64,000 nucleotides of DNA from Thermophilibacter provencensis (GCF_030372065.1 NZ_JAUDEA010000012.1:1-64000); one strand, 5' to 3'. Shown: positions 55,666-64,000, numbered from the stretch's first letter. Notes: generated from the sequence alone by a model not told the origin. Program-made: numbers and translations.

Positions 55666-55764
55666 GCTGACAGAGGTGATGACAGAAGTGACAGGGTAAG
55701 TTGTCACCATCAAAAAATGATGGTGACAACTTACCCTGTCACTTCTGTCATCACCTCTGTCAGC
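55666..55764. repeat. Perfect 47-bp inverted repeat with 5-nt loop
   Basis: 55666-55712 and 55718-55764 are exact reverse complements around AAAAA. The arm contains three TGACAG steps. It lies between two convergent genes, 22 bases after one stop and 18 before the other, so it could end transcription in both directions, but the stem is far longer than needed. Confidence 0.93.
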
Positions 55765-55781
55765 TTACCCCGCCGCCCAGG

Positions 55782-56759
55782 CTACTTGCTGGCCTTGTTG
55801 AACTCGTCCTTGAAGGAGCCGAACATCTTGCCCAGGGAGCCGAGCTGCTTGCCGGCGGCGCGGGCCACCCTGTCGCCCGTCGACGGTGCCGGCTTCTTCT
55901 TTACCACGGGCGCGTACGTCTTGGGCGCAGCCTTCTTTGACGTGGCCGCAGCCGGCGCGCTCTTCTCGGCAATGCGCTCGACGGGCTTCTCAACGCGAAC
56001 GTCCGCTGCGGCAACGGCGGGAACCTCGGGCTCCGCCTGCTCCGGCGCCGACGCGTCCGCGATGGCGCGCTTTGCCTTGCCGATCGCACGGCCAAGCGCA
56101 AAGGAGCCCTTGTCCACGGCCTCCCCCGCTACGGCGCCGACCTTCTTGCCCATCTCGGCACCCTTGGCCTTAGCGCGCGCGTAGCCCTCGCCCGCAGCGC
56201 CGGCAAGCCCGCCATCGAGCTCGACGGCCTTGTCGCCGGGGTCAACGACCATGAAGCCGTTTGCGTAGCCGCACACCATCTCGGGCGTGATCACAAACGA
56301 GCCGATGAGTGCCCGCGCCATGCCGCCGTCCGCGGTGAGAAAGCGCGTCACGCGGCCGGTCTTCTCGTCATACTCCGCGTCCGAGACGTAGCCCAGCGGC
56401 TTTCCGGACACGGTCTTGGCGTCCATGCCCGTCCACATGATGCAGCTGTCCCAGTCGAGCGCCAGGCGCTTGCGGGCGACAACGTCCAGACCGTCCTCGG
56501 CACGCGTCACCAGGAGGGTCTTCTCGTCCTGAATCTTGAATGAGTCCCAGGCCAGAAACGCGTCCTCGCGCTTGATCATGCCGGCGATGTCCGGGCGCTT
56601 GACCATGAGGCCAACCACCTTCTTGCCGTCGGGCGAGAAGACCGCGTTGTGCACCTTGCCGAGCCTCCGGTAGACGTCGGTGACGGTGCCGTCCTTGGCG
56701 GCCTTGGTCTTCTTGAGGAACAGGACGCGCAGGCCCGTGAGAGCACCTACCCTAAGCAC
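55782..56759 (-). CDS. PRC-barrel domain protein
   Basis: About 325 residues. Two PRC-barrel-like halves (YRRLGKVHNAVFSPDGKKVV and GKPLGYVSDAEYDEKTGRVT) are followed by an Ala/Lys/Pro-rich tail that is probably disordered. PRC-barrels mediate protein interactions in RNA processing and cell-envelope organisation. GTG 56759, with GGAGG nine bases upstream, is preferred because the longer frame overlaps the YtxH gene. Only four bases separate the two genes, so they form an operon. Confidence 0.72.
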   Translation of the reverse strand: MLRVGALTGLRVLFLKKTKAAKDGTVTDVYRRLGKVHNAVFSPDGKKVVGLMVKRPDIAGMIKREDAFLAWDSFKIQDEKTLLVTRAEDGLDVVARKRLALDWDSCIMWTGMDAKTVSGKPLGYVSDAEYDEKTGRVTRFLTADGGMARALIGSFVITPEMVCGYANGFMVVDPGDKAVELDGGLAGAAGEGYARAKAKGAEMGKKVGAVAGEAVDKGSFALGRAIGKAKRAIADASAPEQAEPEVPAVAAADVRVEKPVERIAEKSAPAAATSKKAAPKTYAPVVKKKPAPSTGDRVARAAGKQLGSLGKMFGSFKDEFNKASK

Positions 56760-56763
56760 GCCC

Positions 56764-57210
56764 TTAGGCCTCCGTGGCCTCGTCCTCGGCGTCCACGACC
56801 TCAACGTGCACGGCCTCGGCCGCGGTCTCGCCGGCAGGGGCGTCAGTCATCGCGGAGACGCGGTCGGCAACGTTGGTCACGGCGTCCTGGACCTGCGAGG
56901 ACGCGGACGCGACGGCCTCGGAGAGGGAGTCGCGGAGCTGGTCCATTCGCTCGCGAGCGAGGTCGACCTTGGCGCGCAGCTCGTCGGTCTTGGCGTCGAC
57001 GACCGGGCGAACGTTGCTGAACTTGTCGTTGACGACGCTGGCGCCGCGCTCGTAGGTGTCAACGGCGGAATCCCACGCGTCGTTCATGGCATCGGCCGCC
57101 ATGGCGCGGCTCTCGGCGCCGGAGCGCGGAGCGAGCATGATGCCCGCGACCACGCCGGCGGCGGCGCCGACGATGCTGCCAAAGATGAAGCCAACCGTCT
57201 TCTTGTTCAT
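56764..57210 (-). CDS. YtxH domain membrane protein
   Basis: 148 residues. The N-terminus (KKTVGFIFGSIVGAAAGVVA, then GIMLAPRSG) is the glycine-zipper membrane segment of YtxH/gas-vesicle-like proteins, and a long amphipathic helix follows. AGGAGGT precedes ATG 57210. YtxH proteins are stress-linked but have no defined activity. Confidence 0.8.
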   Translation of the reverse strand: MNKKTVGFIFGSIVGAAAGVVAGIMLAPRSGAESRAMAADAMNDAWDSAVDTYERGASVVNDKFSNVRPVVDAKTDELRAKVDLARERMDQLRDSLSEAVASASSQVQDAVTNVADRVSAMTDAPAGETAAEAVHVEVVDAEDEATEA

Positions 57211-57259
57211 GAGTACCTCCTGTCAGTGCGGACAAGTGCGTGGCGCGAGGTGGTGCGCC

Positions 57260-57946
57260 TTAACGAACGAGGTGCGGACGGGGAACGACGTCCGTCGGCC
57301 AGGGGCTCTGCGCGGGGGCGTCGTCGGCGGGCTCGACATCGGACTCGGGCTCCGGCTGCTCCTCGGCAACGTCCTCCGCCTCGGGTGCCGTCTCCGGCTC
57401 CTCCTCGATGACCTCCAGCTCGGCCGGGTCGGCAACGCCATCAACGCTGCCGGGCTCGGCAGCCTCGTCCTTCTCGTCACCAAGGCTCGCGACAAGATCG
57501 ACGAGACCGCCAACGATGGCGTCGATGTCGGGGCGCGGGTCCCCTCCGCCGGAGTATGCCCACTGGAGGATCCAGGCGGCGCTCGAGAGTGCGCCCGCCA
57601 CAAGAACGTCATCCGGGCACGCGAGGGTGATCTGATAGGTGCGCTCGCCGAGCTCGGTGGTCTGGCCGCTCGCGATGTCCCCGGCGGCGTCCGTGCGGGC
57701 GAGAAGCTCGACGGTCACGTGCTCGAGCAGGTGCGCGAGCTCCGTGTTCTCGGCGACCTCGCCAAAGCGCGGGGCGGCGTCACCCAGGCAGACGTGCTCG
57801 GCGAGCTCGGGCATGAGGTCGAGCACGAGCTTGGTGCCCTCGGCGTCGTCGCTGGTCATGAGCGGCGCGCTCGGGGCAACCTCCACCACGGCCTCAAGGT
57901 TGCGCGGGCCGATCGTGACCTTCTTGATGTCAATCATCTGAGCCAT
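57260..57946 (-). CDS. Unknown protein resembling the N-terminal domain of cyanophycin synthetase
   Basis: About 228 residues. The first 130 contain TELAHLLEHVTVELLARTD and YQITLACPDDVLVAGALSSA, which recall the N-terminal domain of cyanophycin synthetase-type ligases (LxHVxEHVxxEL). No ATP-grasp or Mur-ligase domain follows; instead there is a long acidic tail (EEEPETAPEAEDVAEEQPEP). ATG 57946 follows GAGGGAG. Possible roles are binding or regulatory rather than ligase activity. It lies 49 bases upstream of the YtxH gene on the same strand. Confidence 0.5.
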   Translation of the reverse strand: MAQMIDIKKVTIGPRNLEAVVEVAPSAPLMTSDDAEGTKLVLDLMPELAEHVCLGDAAPRFGEVAENTELAHLLEHVTVELLARTDAAGDIASGQTTELGERTYQITLACPDDVLVAGALSSAAWILQWAYSGGGDPRPDIDAIVGGLVDLVASLGDEKDEAAEPGSVDGVADPAELEVIEEEPETAPEAEDVAEEQPEPESDVEPADDAPAQSPWPTDVVPRPHLVR

Positions 57947-58027
57947 CGCGGGGCTCCCTCTCACTTCTGGCCCGTGGGGCGGGCGGGGGCTTTCCACCAC
58001 ATTGTAGTTAATGTTGGCCGGACGGGC

Positions 58028-59374
58028 CTACTCCTTCGACGAGTCCGCGTCCTTCTCGCCGCCAGCGTTGTCGTTCTCGTCCTCGGCGGGGGGCTCGGGG
58101 GCAATCACGCGCAGCATGGAGAGCCGGCGGCCGCGCATGGACTGGACGCGGAACTGGTAGCCATCCTTCTCGATGACGTCGCCGGGGTGCGGGAGCTTGT
58201 CCGCGAGCTCAAGGACGAAGCCGGCAACGGTCTCGTACTCCTCGCTATCCTCGATGGGCCAGCCGAGCTCGATGGCATCATCGATGGAGAAGCGGCCGTC
58301 CACGAGCCACTCGCGGTCGGAGAGCTTGGTGAGGTACTTGTTGTCGGGGTCAAACTCGTCCTCAATCTCGCCGACGACCTCCTCGACGATGTCCTCGATC
58401 GTGATGACGCCGGCGGTGCCGCCGTACTCGTCCACGACAATGACCATCTGGTCGTGGCTGGACTGCATCTCGGAGAGCAGCGGGATGATGTCCTTGGTGT
58501 CTGGCACAAAGTCGGCGGAGCGCACGTGCGCGGAGACGGGATCGTCGGCGCGGCCCTCGTCGAGGATGGGGCTGATGAGGTCCTTGATGTGCGCGATGCC
58601 CACGATGCGGTCCACGGAGTCGTGGTAGATGGGGATGCGCGAGTAGCCGGTGCGGCGCATGACCGAGAGGACCTCGGTGAGCGTGGAGGTGTCCTCGAGG
58701 GCCGTCATGTCAACGCGGGGGACCATGACCTCGCGGGCGATGGTGTCACCCATGTCGATGACCTCGTGGATCATGGACTTCTCCTGGTCGGAGAGCTCGT
58801 CCGCGTCGGTCACCATGTACTTGATCTCCTCTTCGGAGACGCTGTCGCGCTCGTCGGCGGATGCGATGCCCAGAAGGGCCGAGAGGCCGTTGGCAGACTT
58901 GGCCGTGAGCCACACGAGCGGGCGCGCCACCTGCATGAAGCCGCGGATGGGGCCGGCGACGGACTTGGCAACCGCCTCGGCGTTGGAGAGGGCCATGCGC
59001 TTGGGCACGAGCTCGCCGGCAACGATGGAGAGGTAGGAGACGGCCAGCGTGATGAGCACGGGGGCAAGCGGTCCGGCAATGCCCGCGGGCATGCCAAGGC
59101 TCACAAACCAGGACTCGAGCGGGTCGGAGAGACTGGTGCTCGCAAACGCCGAGGACGCAAAGCCCACGAGCGTGATGGCAACCTGGATGGTCGCGAGGAA
59201 CTGCTCCGAATTGGAGGCCAGGTTAAGTGCGGCACGGGCTTTGCGGTCACCATCCTCTGCCTCGGGTTCCAGAACCGCCCTCTTGGCGCTCACCACCGCC
59301 AGCTCGGACATCGAGAAATAGCCGTTTGCCAGGGTGAGCAGGAAGGTGACCACAATACTTATCGCTACGTCCAT
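58028..59374 (-). CDS. CNNM/CorC (hemolysin-type) membrane protein
   Basis: 448 residues. The N-terminal DUF21/CNNM membrane domain (FLLTLANGYFSMSELAVVSA, then ELVPKRMAL) is followed by two CBS domains (REVMVPRVDMTAL; VDEYGGTAGVITIEDIVEEV) and a CorC_HlyC transporter-associated domain (WLVDGRFSIDDAIELG). Members export or regulate Mg2+ and Co2+ and share CBS gating with the MgtE-like protein at 5408. A GAGGAGG lies about 15 bases upstream of ATG 59374. Confidence 0.9.
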   Translation of the reverse strand: MDVAISIVVTFLLTLANGYFSMSELAVVSAKRAVLEPEAEDGDRKARAALNLASNSEQFLATIQVAITLVGFASSAFASTSLSDPLESWFVSLGMPAGIAGPLAPVLITLAVSYLSIVAGELVPKRMALSNAEAVAKSVAGPIRGFMQVARPLVWLTAKSANGLSALLGIASADERDSVSEEEIKYMVTDADELSDQEKSMIHEVIDMGDTIAREVMVPRVDMTALEDTSTLTEVLSVMRRTGYSRIPIYHDSVDRIVGIAHIKDLISPILDEGRADDPVSAHVRSADFVPDTKDIIPLLSEMQSSHDQMVIVVDEYGGTAGVITIEDIVEEVVGEIEDEFDPDNKYLTKLSDREWLVDGRFSIDDAIELGWPIEDSEEYETVAGFVLELADKLPHPGDVIEKDGYQFRVQSMRGRRLSMLRVIAPEPPAEDENDNAGGEKDADSSKE

Positions 59375-59560
59375 GCGCTCGTGCGCAACCTCCTCGGTCG
59401 GGGTTCAGATACCTGCCGGCAGCTGGGACGCTAGCGCCGCCGGCATAATGGATTGATTTTAGCAGGTCGCGCACGAGGACGCATTCGACGTTGATGCGAG
59501 GCAGCCTTTTGTAAAAGCCTTGTCCGCATGCTTAGAACGTCACCCACATCCAAAAATGGT

Positions 59561-59768
59561 CCTTCGTGTAGCGTGTTGGCGGCGCGCGCAGGAATTTGCC
59601 CCTTCGTGTAGCGTCATTCTTGGGTTAGGCTCAACTTTGTCGTTCTTGTCAACTGGTCTTTTCCCTCCGAAGCCATCGGGCTTGCCCTTCAGACCAAGTT
59701 ATTTGCCAGTTTTCGCGCTACACGAAGGGGCAAATTCTCAATCGGGACGGGCGAGCGCTACACGAAGG
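59561..59768. repeat. Family 1 giant palindrome, 40-bp units, next to the nuclease paralogue
   Basis: CCTTCGTGTAGCG occurs at 59561-59573 and 59601-59613, and its complement at 59716-59728 and 59756-59768. Both spacings are exactly 40 bp and both mirror pairs share the centre 59664.5. Units extend into ATTTGCC on the side away from GTAGCG. The last unit ends within about ten bases of the stop codon of the gene at 59777. Apart from this array, 59375-59776 shows no gene. Confidence 0.93.
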
Positions 59769-59776
59769 GGCAAATC

Positions 59777-60802
59777 TCAAAGAATCACTCCCTCGTAGGG
59801 ATGGGCCAAGGCATCCAGGGCCGCCTCTTTGTCCTGCGGACCAAACAGTCGCTCACGAAGGTCCCGACGCTTGTCCAACATAATCTTCGTGGCGGGAGTC
59901 CTATGCGGATCGACCCTCCTTGCCAGTTCGCTCATGAATATATTGAACTGCTCATCACTTTTAAGTATGTCGTTTGTCAGTCTTCGCTGCATATAACCGG
60001 CAGCCTCGAACGCCCTACGGCGACGCTCGTCACGCTTCATGGCCTCAGGAGTGGCATGAAACTCGTCGCTCTCGTACTCGACGATGAGCTTTGCGCCTGG
60101 CCAGTAGAAATCCGGCCTGAGCACCCCTTGGCCAACAATCTTCTGAAGCTCTTCCGGAAGCTCAATGGTCGCATTCATTTCGAACCCAGAAAGCGAAAGT
60201 CCTCCGCGAGCGCGGGTGAGCTTCATAAATATTGCCGCATCCGTCTCGCGAGGCGAATTGGAGTTTGACGAAGCAAGGCTCAGGGCGTCCATCGCCCGAC
60301 GCGCTCCGCGCGTCTTTGTTGCCAAGGCGGCCCTGATGTAGCTAGCAAACTCGTCGTACGCCACCAATGGCTTGACGTCTTTATCGAACCCCTCCGCTGG
60401 ATCCGGGTCAAACCCATAGGAACCCATCATCTCGCACGCAAGCTGCGCAAGCTCGATCTCGTCAAGTTGGGTCGCAAGCTGGACCAATACGGCTGGCATA
60501 CGACAGACAAAGACATCGCTGTCAACGCCATAGAGGTACTTATCTCCGAGTGGCCCACCAAACACCCCGCTTTTTACCTGGCCGCAGTGGTAGCGCTTGG
60601 CCGCCGAGGGCACCACGACCCGAATGGGAGTGTCAAGCCCGCAGAGCGCCGCCGCGCGCCGAGCCGTCTGCCCAACCGTCTCGGGGCGACGCCCGATCAC
60701 CGCCCCCGCAAAATCGTCGTCCGCCGCAGCGAGCGATCCCTGCCGCGCGCTCCGCCAAAACTCAAGCGCCGACTCAAACCCAACCACCAGCCTTCGTCCC
60801 AT
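59777..60802 (-). CDS. PD-(D/E)XK nuclease-like protein (DUF559/Vsr-type core), second paralogue
   Basis: 341 residues. The N-terminus VVGFESALEFWRSARQG corresponds to the start of the paralogue at 52552. The middle block NSPRETDAAIFMKLTRARGG aligns with SPRETK-LSLRLGL there. The nuclease-like core is LRPDFYWPG, LIVEYESDEFH and RRRRAFEAAGYMQRRLT, matching the D...E-x-D/S...H and following basic helix of DUF559/Vsr-type endonucleases. GGGAGGA precedes ATG 60802. The gene is monocistronic and its 3' end abuts a family 1 palindrome. No toxin, methylase or reverse transcriptase lies nearby. Confidence 0.68.
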   Translation of the reverse strand: MGRRLVVGFESALEFWRSARQGSLAAADDDFAGAVIGRRPETVGQTARRAAALCGLDTPIRVVVPSAAKRYHCGQVKSGVFGGPLGDKYLYGVDSDVFVCRMPAVLVQLATQLDEIELAQLACEMMGSYGFDPDPAEGFDKDVKPLVAYDEFASYIRAALATKTRGARRAMDALSLASSNSNSPRETDAAIFMKLTRARGGLSLSGFEMNATIELPEELQKIVGQGVLRPDFYWPGAKLIVEYESDEFHATPEAMKRDERRRRAFEAAGYMQRRLTNDILKSDEQFNIFMSELARRVDPHRTPATKIMLDKRRDLRERLFGPQDKEAALDALAHPYEGVIL

Positions 60803-60920
60803 TGCATCCTCCCGTCTCCTGTTTGAAAGGATACAGAACCTTAAGCCTACTTCAACTGTCTAGTTAAAAGCTACAATATTAACTTATGCAGTTTCGTGAT
60901 AGATAACGGAAAGGAAGCGC

Positions 60921-60950
60921 AAAAAAGCCGCCCGGGTTGTTCCGGGCGGC
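60921..60950 (-). terminator. Intrinsic terminator of the flavodiiron protein gene
   Basis: GCCGCCCGG (60927-60935) pairs with CCGGGCGGC (60942-60950), followed on the minus strand by TTTTTT. It is 30 bases after the stop codon. Confidence 0.92.
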
Positions 60951-60979
60951 TCCTGGGGTGACTGACGCGTGCGGAATCC

Positions 60980-62167
60980 TTACGCGATGAGCTCCCTCAC
61001 GACGTCCTTGGCAGCCGCAAGCTGCTCCTCGCTGGGAATCCAGTTGACGGCGAGAGTCTTGACCGGCATCGCAAAGCCGGCAGCCTCCAGCTCCTTGGCC
61101 ACGTTGTTGGGGCCCATCGGCGCCCAGCCATAGCTACCAAACGCCAGGCCAACGCGGTTCTCGTTCTTGGGCGAGAGGCCCTTCATGTACGTGAGGAAGG
61201 CGGCAACGGTGGGCAGCATCTGGCTGTTGAGCGTCGGCGAGCCCACGCACACGTACTTGCAGTCCAGGAACACGTCCATGACGTTGGAGATGTGGTTCTC
61301 CTTGAGGTCCATGAGCTGCGCGGGGATGCCGGCGGCAAGGAAGCCATCCACCAGCGAGCGGGCGATCTTCTCGGTAGAGTGCCACATGGAGTCGTAGACC
61401 ACCACGGCGCGCTCGCGGACGGCGCCGGAGACGAAGTCCTCCTCGTAGGCGCGCAGGATGTCCTCCACGTGAGAGCGCCAGATGACGCCGTGCGCCGGGC
61501 AGATCATGTCGAGCGCGTCCGGGCCAAGCCCGCGCACCGCCTTCACGGCCGCCGCGGCCTGCGCGCGGTACGGCTGCACGATGTTGGCGTAGTACTTGCG
61601 CGCCTGGTGCATGACCTCGCACATGTCGTTCTCGTCGTCAAAGCGGGCGGAGCTGGCAAAGTGCTGGCCAAAGGCGTCGTTGGAGAAGAGGATCTTGTCG
61701 TAGGCGTCGTAGGTGACCATGTTGTCCGGCCAGTGGACCATCGGGGTTTGCACAAAGGCCAGCGTGCGCTTGCCGATGCAGAGGGTGTCGCCGGTCTTGA
61801 CGCCGTTGTAGCCCAGGTCGCCAAAGTGCGCAGTCATGTTCTTCACGCCCTGCGGCGCGGAGCAGTAGATCTGGCAGCCCGGCGCCAGGCGCTTGATCGT
61901 GGGCGTGTTGCCGGAGTGGTCCATCTCCACGTGATTGGCAATGAGCACGTCGATCTTGGACGGGTCAATGACCGAGGAGATGCGCTCGAGGAGCTCGTCG
62001 GTAAAGGTGACCTTGGCGGTGTCGATGAGCGTGACCTTCTCGTCCAGGATGAGGTAGGCGTTGTAGGTGATGCCCGCCTCGGTGGTGTAGCCGTGGAACT
62101 CGCGCGCGTTCCAGTCGAGCGCGCCGACCCAGTAGACGTCCGGCTTGATCTGAACTGCGGAAAGCAT
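60980..62167 (-). CDS. Flavodiiron protein (A-type flavoprotein, O2/NO reductase)
   Basis: About 395 residues. The N-terminal metallo-beta-lactamase domain has the diiron ligands NHVEMDHSGN (HxExDH), VHWPDNM, SNDAFGQH and CPAHGVIW. The C-terminal flavodoxin domain starts VVYDSMWHSTEKIA and binds FMN. These enzymes reduce O2 to water or NO to N2O, protecting anaerobes. No rubredoxin or NAD(P)H domain is fused, so a separate electron donor is needed. ATG 62167 follows AAGGAGG; the frame open to 62209 has no support. An intrinsic terminator follows. Confidence 0.93.
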   Translation of the reverse strand: MLSAVQIKPDVYWVGALDWNAREFHGYTTEAGITYNAYLILDEKVTLIDTAKVTFTDELLERISSVIDPSKIDVLIANHVEMDHSGNTPTIKRLAPGCQIYCSAPQGVKNMTAHFGDLGYNGVKTGDTLCIGKRTLAFVQTPMVHWPDNMVTYDAYDKILFSNDAFGQHFASSARFDDENDMCEVMHQARKYYANIVQPYRAQAAAAVKAVRGLGPDALDMICPAHGVIWRSHVEDILRAYEEDFVSGAVRERAVVVYDSMWHSTEKIARSLVDGFLAAGIPAQLMDLKENHISNVMDVFLDCKYVCVGSPTLNSQMLPTVAAFLTYMKGLSPKNENRVGLAFGSYGWAPMGPNNVAKELEAAGFAMPVKTLAVNWIPSEEQLAAAKDVVRELIA

Positions 62168-62234
62168 GGTGTCCTCCTTGGGATGGAAGTGATAGCCACT
62201 CAGGGGCATTTTACCCCGTTCTCGGCGAGAAGAA

Positions 62235-62265
62235 CGGGCGGCCGGCCACTTGGACCGACCGCCCG
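62235..62265 (-). terminator. Hairpin downstream of the EF-G-like gene
   Basis: CGGGCGG-CGG pairs with CCG-CCGCCCG (11-bp stem with one mismatch, 9-nt loop). On the minus strand TTCTTCT follows, so it may act as a weak terminator, 44 bases after the stop. Confidence 0.5.
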
Positions 62266-62308
62266 CGTGGGGGGGCTCACGACGATACGAGGAGACTGTC
62301 CCTTCGTA

Positions 62309-64000
62309 TCACTTCTCGCCGGCGGCGCGGCGGGCGGCGTAGTCCGCGGCGAGCCTCTGCTGGATGTCGTGCGGGACCTGCTCGTAGCCGGAGATCTCGA
62401 GCTCAAACTCGCCGGTGCCGCGCGAGAGCGAGCGCAGGCGGGTAGCGTAGTCGGTGACCTCGGCGTACGGGATCGTGGCCACGACGGTGGTCTCGCCGGC
62501 GGCGGCACCGGTGCCGGCCTCCATGCCCTCAACACGGCCGCGGCTCGCGGAGACGTCGCCCATCACGGAACCGGCGTAGCTCTCCGGCACGGTGATGCGC
62601 AGGTGCGCCATGGGCTCGAGCAGCACGGGCTCGGCCTGGTCGACGGCCTTCTGGAAGCCGATGCGCGCGGCGGTCTTGAACGCCATCTCGTTGGAGTCAA
62701 CGGGGTGGTAGGAGCCCTCGTAGACGGCAACCTTGACGTCGATCATCGGGTAGCCGGCGAGCACGCCCTCGCGCATGGTCTCCTGGACGCCCTTGTCGAT
62801 GGCCGGGATGAAGCCGCGCGGGATGTGGCCGCCCACGACCTCGTCAACAAACTCGTAACCGGCGCCCGGGTTGGGCTCGATGCGCAGCCAGCAGTCGCCG
62901 TACTGGCCGGCGCCGCCGGTCTGCTTCTTGTGGCGGCCCTGGGCGGAGGCCACGCGGCGGATGGTCTCGCGATACGGGATCTTGAGGGCAACGGTGTGGG
63001 CGGTGATGCCGGCGCGGTCCTCAAGACGGTCGAGAAGAACGCTGACCTGCGCCTCGCCAATGGCGGAGATGACGGTCTGGCCGGTATCCTCGTCGCGCTC
63101 CACCTTGAGGGTGGGATCGGCGTCCGCGCTCTTCTCGAGGAAGGCATAGAGCTTGCCCTCGGTGCCGCGGGCGTCGGGCTCGATGGCGATGCGGTAGAGC
63201 GAGTTGGGGAAGCGGAACTCGGCGGCCTCGACCTTGCCGGTCACGGAGAGCGTGTCGCCGGTCATGGCGTCGAGCTTGGGCACCACCACGATGTCGCCCG
63301 CGGCGGCCTGCGCCACGTCTGTGGTCTCCTTGCCGCACATCTGGTAGAGGTGGCCGAGGCGCTCGGACTTGCGCGTGCGCGCGTTGGTGAGCTCGATGCC
63401 CGGCGTGATGGTGCCCGCGAGCACCTTGAGGAAGGAGAGGCGGCCGTTCTGCGGGTCGTTCAGGGACTTGAAGGCAAAGACCACGGGACGCTCGTCGTCC
63501 TCGGAGATGTCGAGCTGCTCGCCGTTGACCAGCGGAATGCGGCCAAAGTCGGCCATCGTGGGGAACCAGGCCACGGCGGCATCCATGAAGGAGATGACGC
63601 CCTCCTCGCGCACGCAGCTGCCGGAGAAGACGGGCACAAACACGCGCTCGCGGATGGCCTTGGCGAGAAGCCCCTCGAGCTCGTCCTGAGTGACCTCCTC
63701 GCCCTCGAGGTACTTCATCATGATCTCGTCGTCAGCCTCAACGACAAGCTCGGTGAGCTGGGCGCGGGCGGCCTCGGCGGCGTCGACGAACTCGGCGGGG
63801 ACGTCCTCCACGACCGGCTTGCCATCCTCGAGGTGGCGGGCCTTCATGTGAACGACGTCGATGATGCCCTTGAATGCCTCGCCGGAGCCCATCGGGATGG
63901 TCACGGCGCCCAGGTTGGTGCCAAAGCGCTCCTGGAGTGCGGCAAACGCGACGTCAAAGTCCGCGTCCGGGCGGTCCAGGCGGTTGATGAAGAGCGCGCG
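62309..64000 (-). CDS. Elongation factor G-like translation GTPase, 3' part (continues past the window)
   Basis: The frame is open to the right edge; the first visible residues RALFINRLDRPDADFDVAF belong to the GTPase domain and contain the NRLD form of the NKxD motif. Domain II (VVFAFKSLNDPQNGRLSFLK), domain III, domain IV (GGAGQYGDCWLRIEPN; HIPRGFIPAIDKGVQETM) and domain V (AHLRITVPESYAGSVMGDVS) follow in order. The motifs differ somewhat from canonical FusA, for example NRLD for NKMD, so this may be the FusA2-type paralogue common in actinobacteria. The N-terminal P-loop lies outside. Confidence 0.88.
   Translation of the reverse strand, partial: RALFINRLDRPDADFDVAFAALQERFGTNLGAVTIPMGSGEAFKGIIDVVHMKARHLEDGKPVVEDVPAEFVDAAEAARAQLTELVVEADDEIMMKYLEGEEVTQDELEGLLAKAIRERVFVPVFSGSCVREEGVISFMDAAVAWFPTMADFGRIPLVNGEQLDISEDDERPVVFAFKSLNDPQNGRLSFLKVLAGTITPGIELTNARTRKSERLGHLYQMCGKETTDVAQAAAGDIVVVPKLDAMTGDTLSVTGKVEAAEFRFPNSLYRIAIEPDARGTEGKLYAFLEKSADADPTLKVERDEDTGQTVISAIGEAQVSVLLDRLEDRAGITAHTVALKIPYRETIRRVASAQGRHKKQTGGAGQYGDCWLRIEPNPGAGYEFVDEVVGGHIPRGFIPAIDKGVQETMREGVLAGYPMIDVKVAVYEGSYHPVDSNEMAFKTAARIGFQKAVDQAEPVLLEPMAHLRITVPESYAGSVMGDVSASRGRVEGMEAGTGAAAGETTVVATIPYAEVTDYATRLRSLSRGTGEFELEISGYEQVPHDIQQRLAADYAARRAAGEK

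Noticed and set aside
57056-59434. Plus-strand frame of 792 codons opposite the CNNM/CorC gene
   Set aside because: Antisense shadow of clearly conserved minus-strand proteins.

Overview
The window looks like a chromosome segment of a high-GC anaerobic actinobacterium of class Coriobacteriia (Olsenella/Collinsella/Eggerthella-like). The reasons are strong GC bias at third codon positions, frequent GTG starts, an Nramp-related magnesium transporter of the kind known from Eggerthella, a flavodiiron protein, and several secreted proteins with C-terminal DUF5648-type repeats. No species can be named from the sequence alone.

Layout. 0-13 kb: a Fic gene broken by a frameshift behind an array of inverted repeats, tadA, tRNA-Ser(UGA), a circularly permuted membrane-anchored GH3 enzyme, a PRC/MgtE_N/CBS protein coupled to an Nramp-related transporter behind a short proline-rich leader ORF, a FUSC-like membrane protein, and the AmmeMemoRadiSam pair. 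13-20.6 kb: four secreted DUF5648-repeat proteins interrupted by gpsA. 20.8-26.4 kb: an acyltransferase and a dTDP-L-rhamnose operon (rmlA, an rmlC-rmlD fusion, rmlB) with a toxin-antitoxin pair inside it. 26.4-38.3 kb: a visibly lower-GC, decayed island holding an AAA-ATPase/TOPRIM pair, a membrane protein, a truncated HEPN-like gene, a frameshifted Mrr-like endonuclease, remnants of IS110, IS200 and IS256 elements, a fifth DUF5648 protein and one intact IS256-type transposase. 38.4-51.5 kb: one minus-strand capsule/exopolysaccharide operon headed by a specialised NusG (LoaP-like) and a priming sugar transferase, with GDP-mannose and GDP-6-deoxyhexose synthesis, glycosyltransferases, a pyruvyltransferase-like pair, a Wzy-like and a Wzx-like protein, and a phosphohexomutase. 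51.5-64 kb: two PD-(D/E)XK nuclease-like paralogues next to very large palindromic repeat arrays, an EEP-family membrane protein, PRC, YtxH and CorC/HlyC-type membrane genes, a flavodiiron protein and the 3' part of an EF-G-like gene that runs off the right edge.

The most unusual content is non-coding. Several intergenic gaps carry long inverted repeats. Two are perfect 47-48 bp palindromes. Four others are imperfect giant palindromes built from units repeating every 40 bp (family 1, core CTTCGTGTAGCG) or 41-42 bp (family 2, core GCGCACTCGGCG), with mirror-symmetric spacing. Both PD-(D/E)XK paralogues abut such an array at their 3' ends, and one is flanked on both sides, which makes a nuclease-plus-repeat system the best candidate for something undescribed. 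Separately, the 9-mer GGCGAGAAG occurs 25 times by eye on the two strands, in all reading frames and between genes, but almost vanishes between about 27.1 and 53.6 kb, which is the defence island plus the capsule operon.
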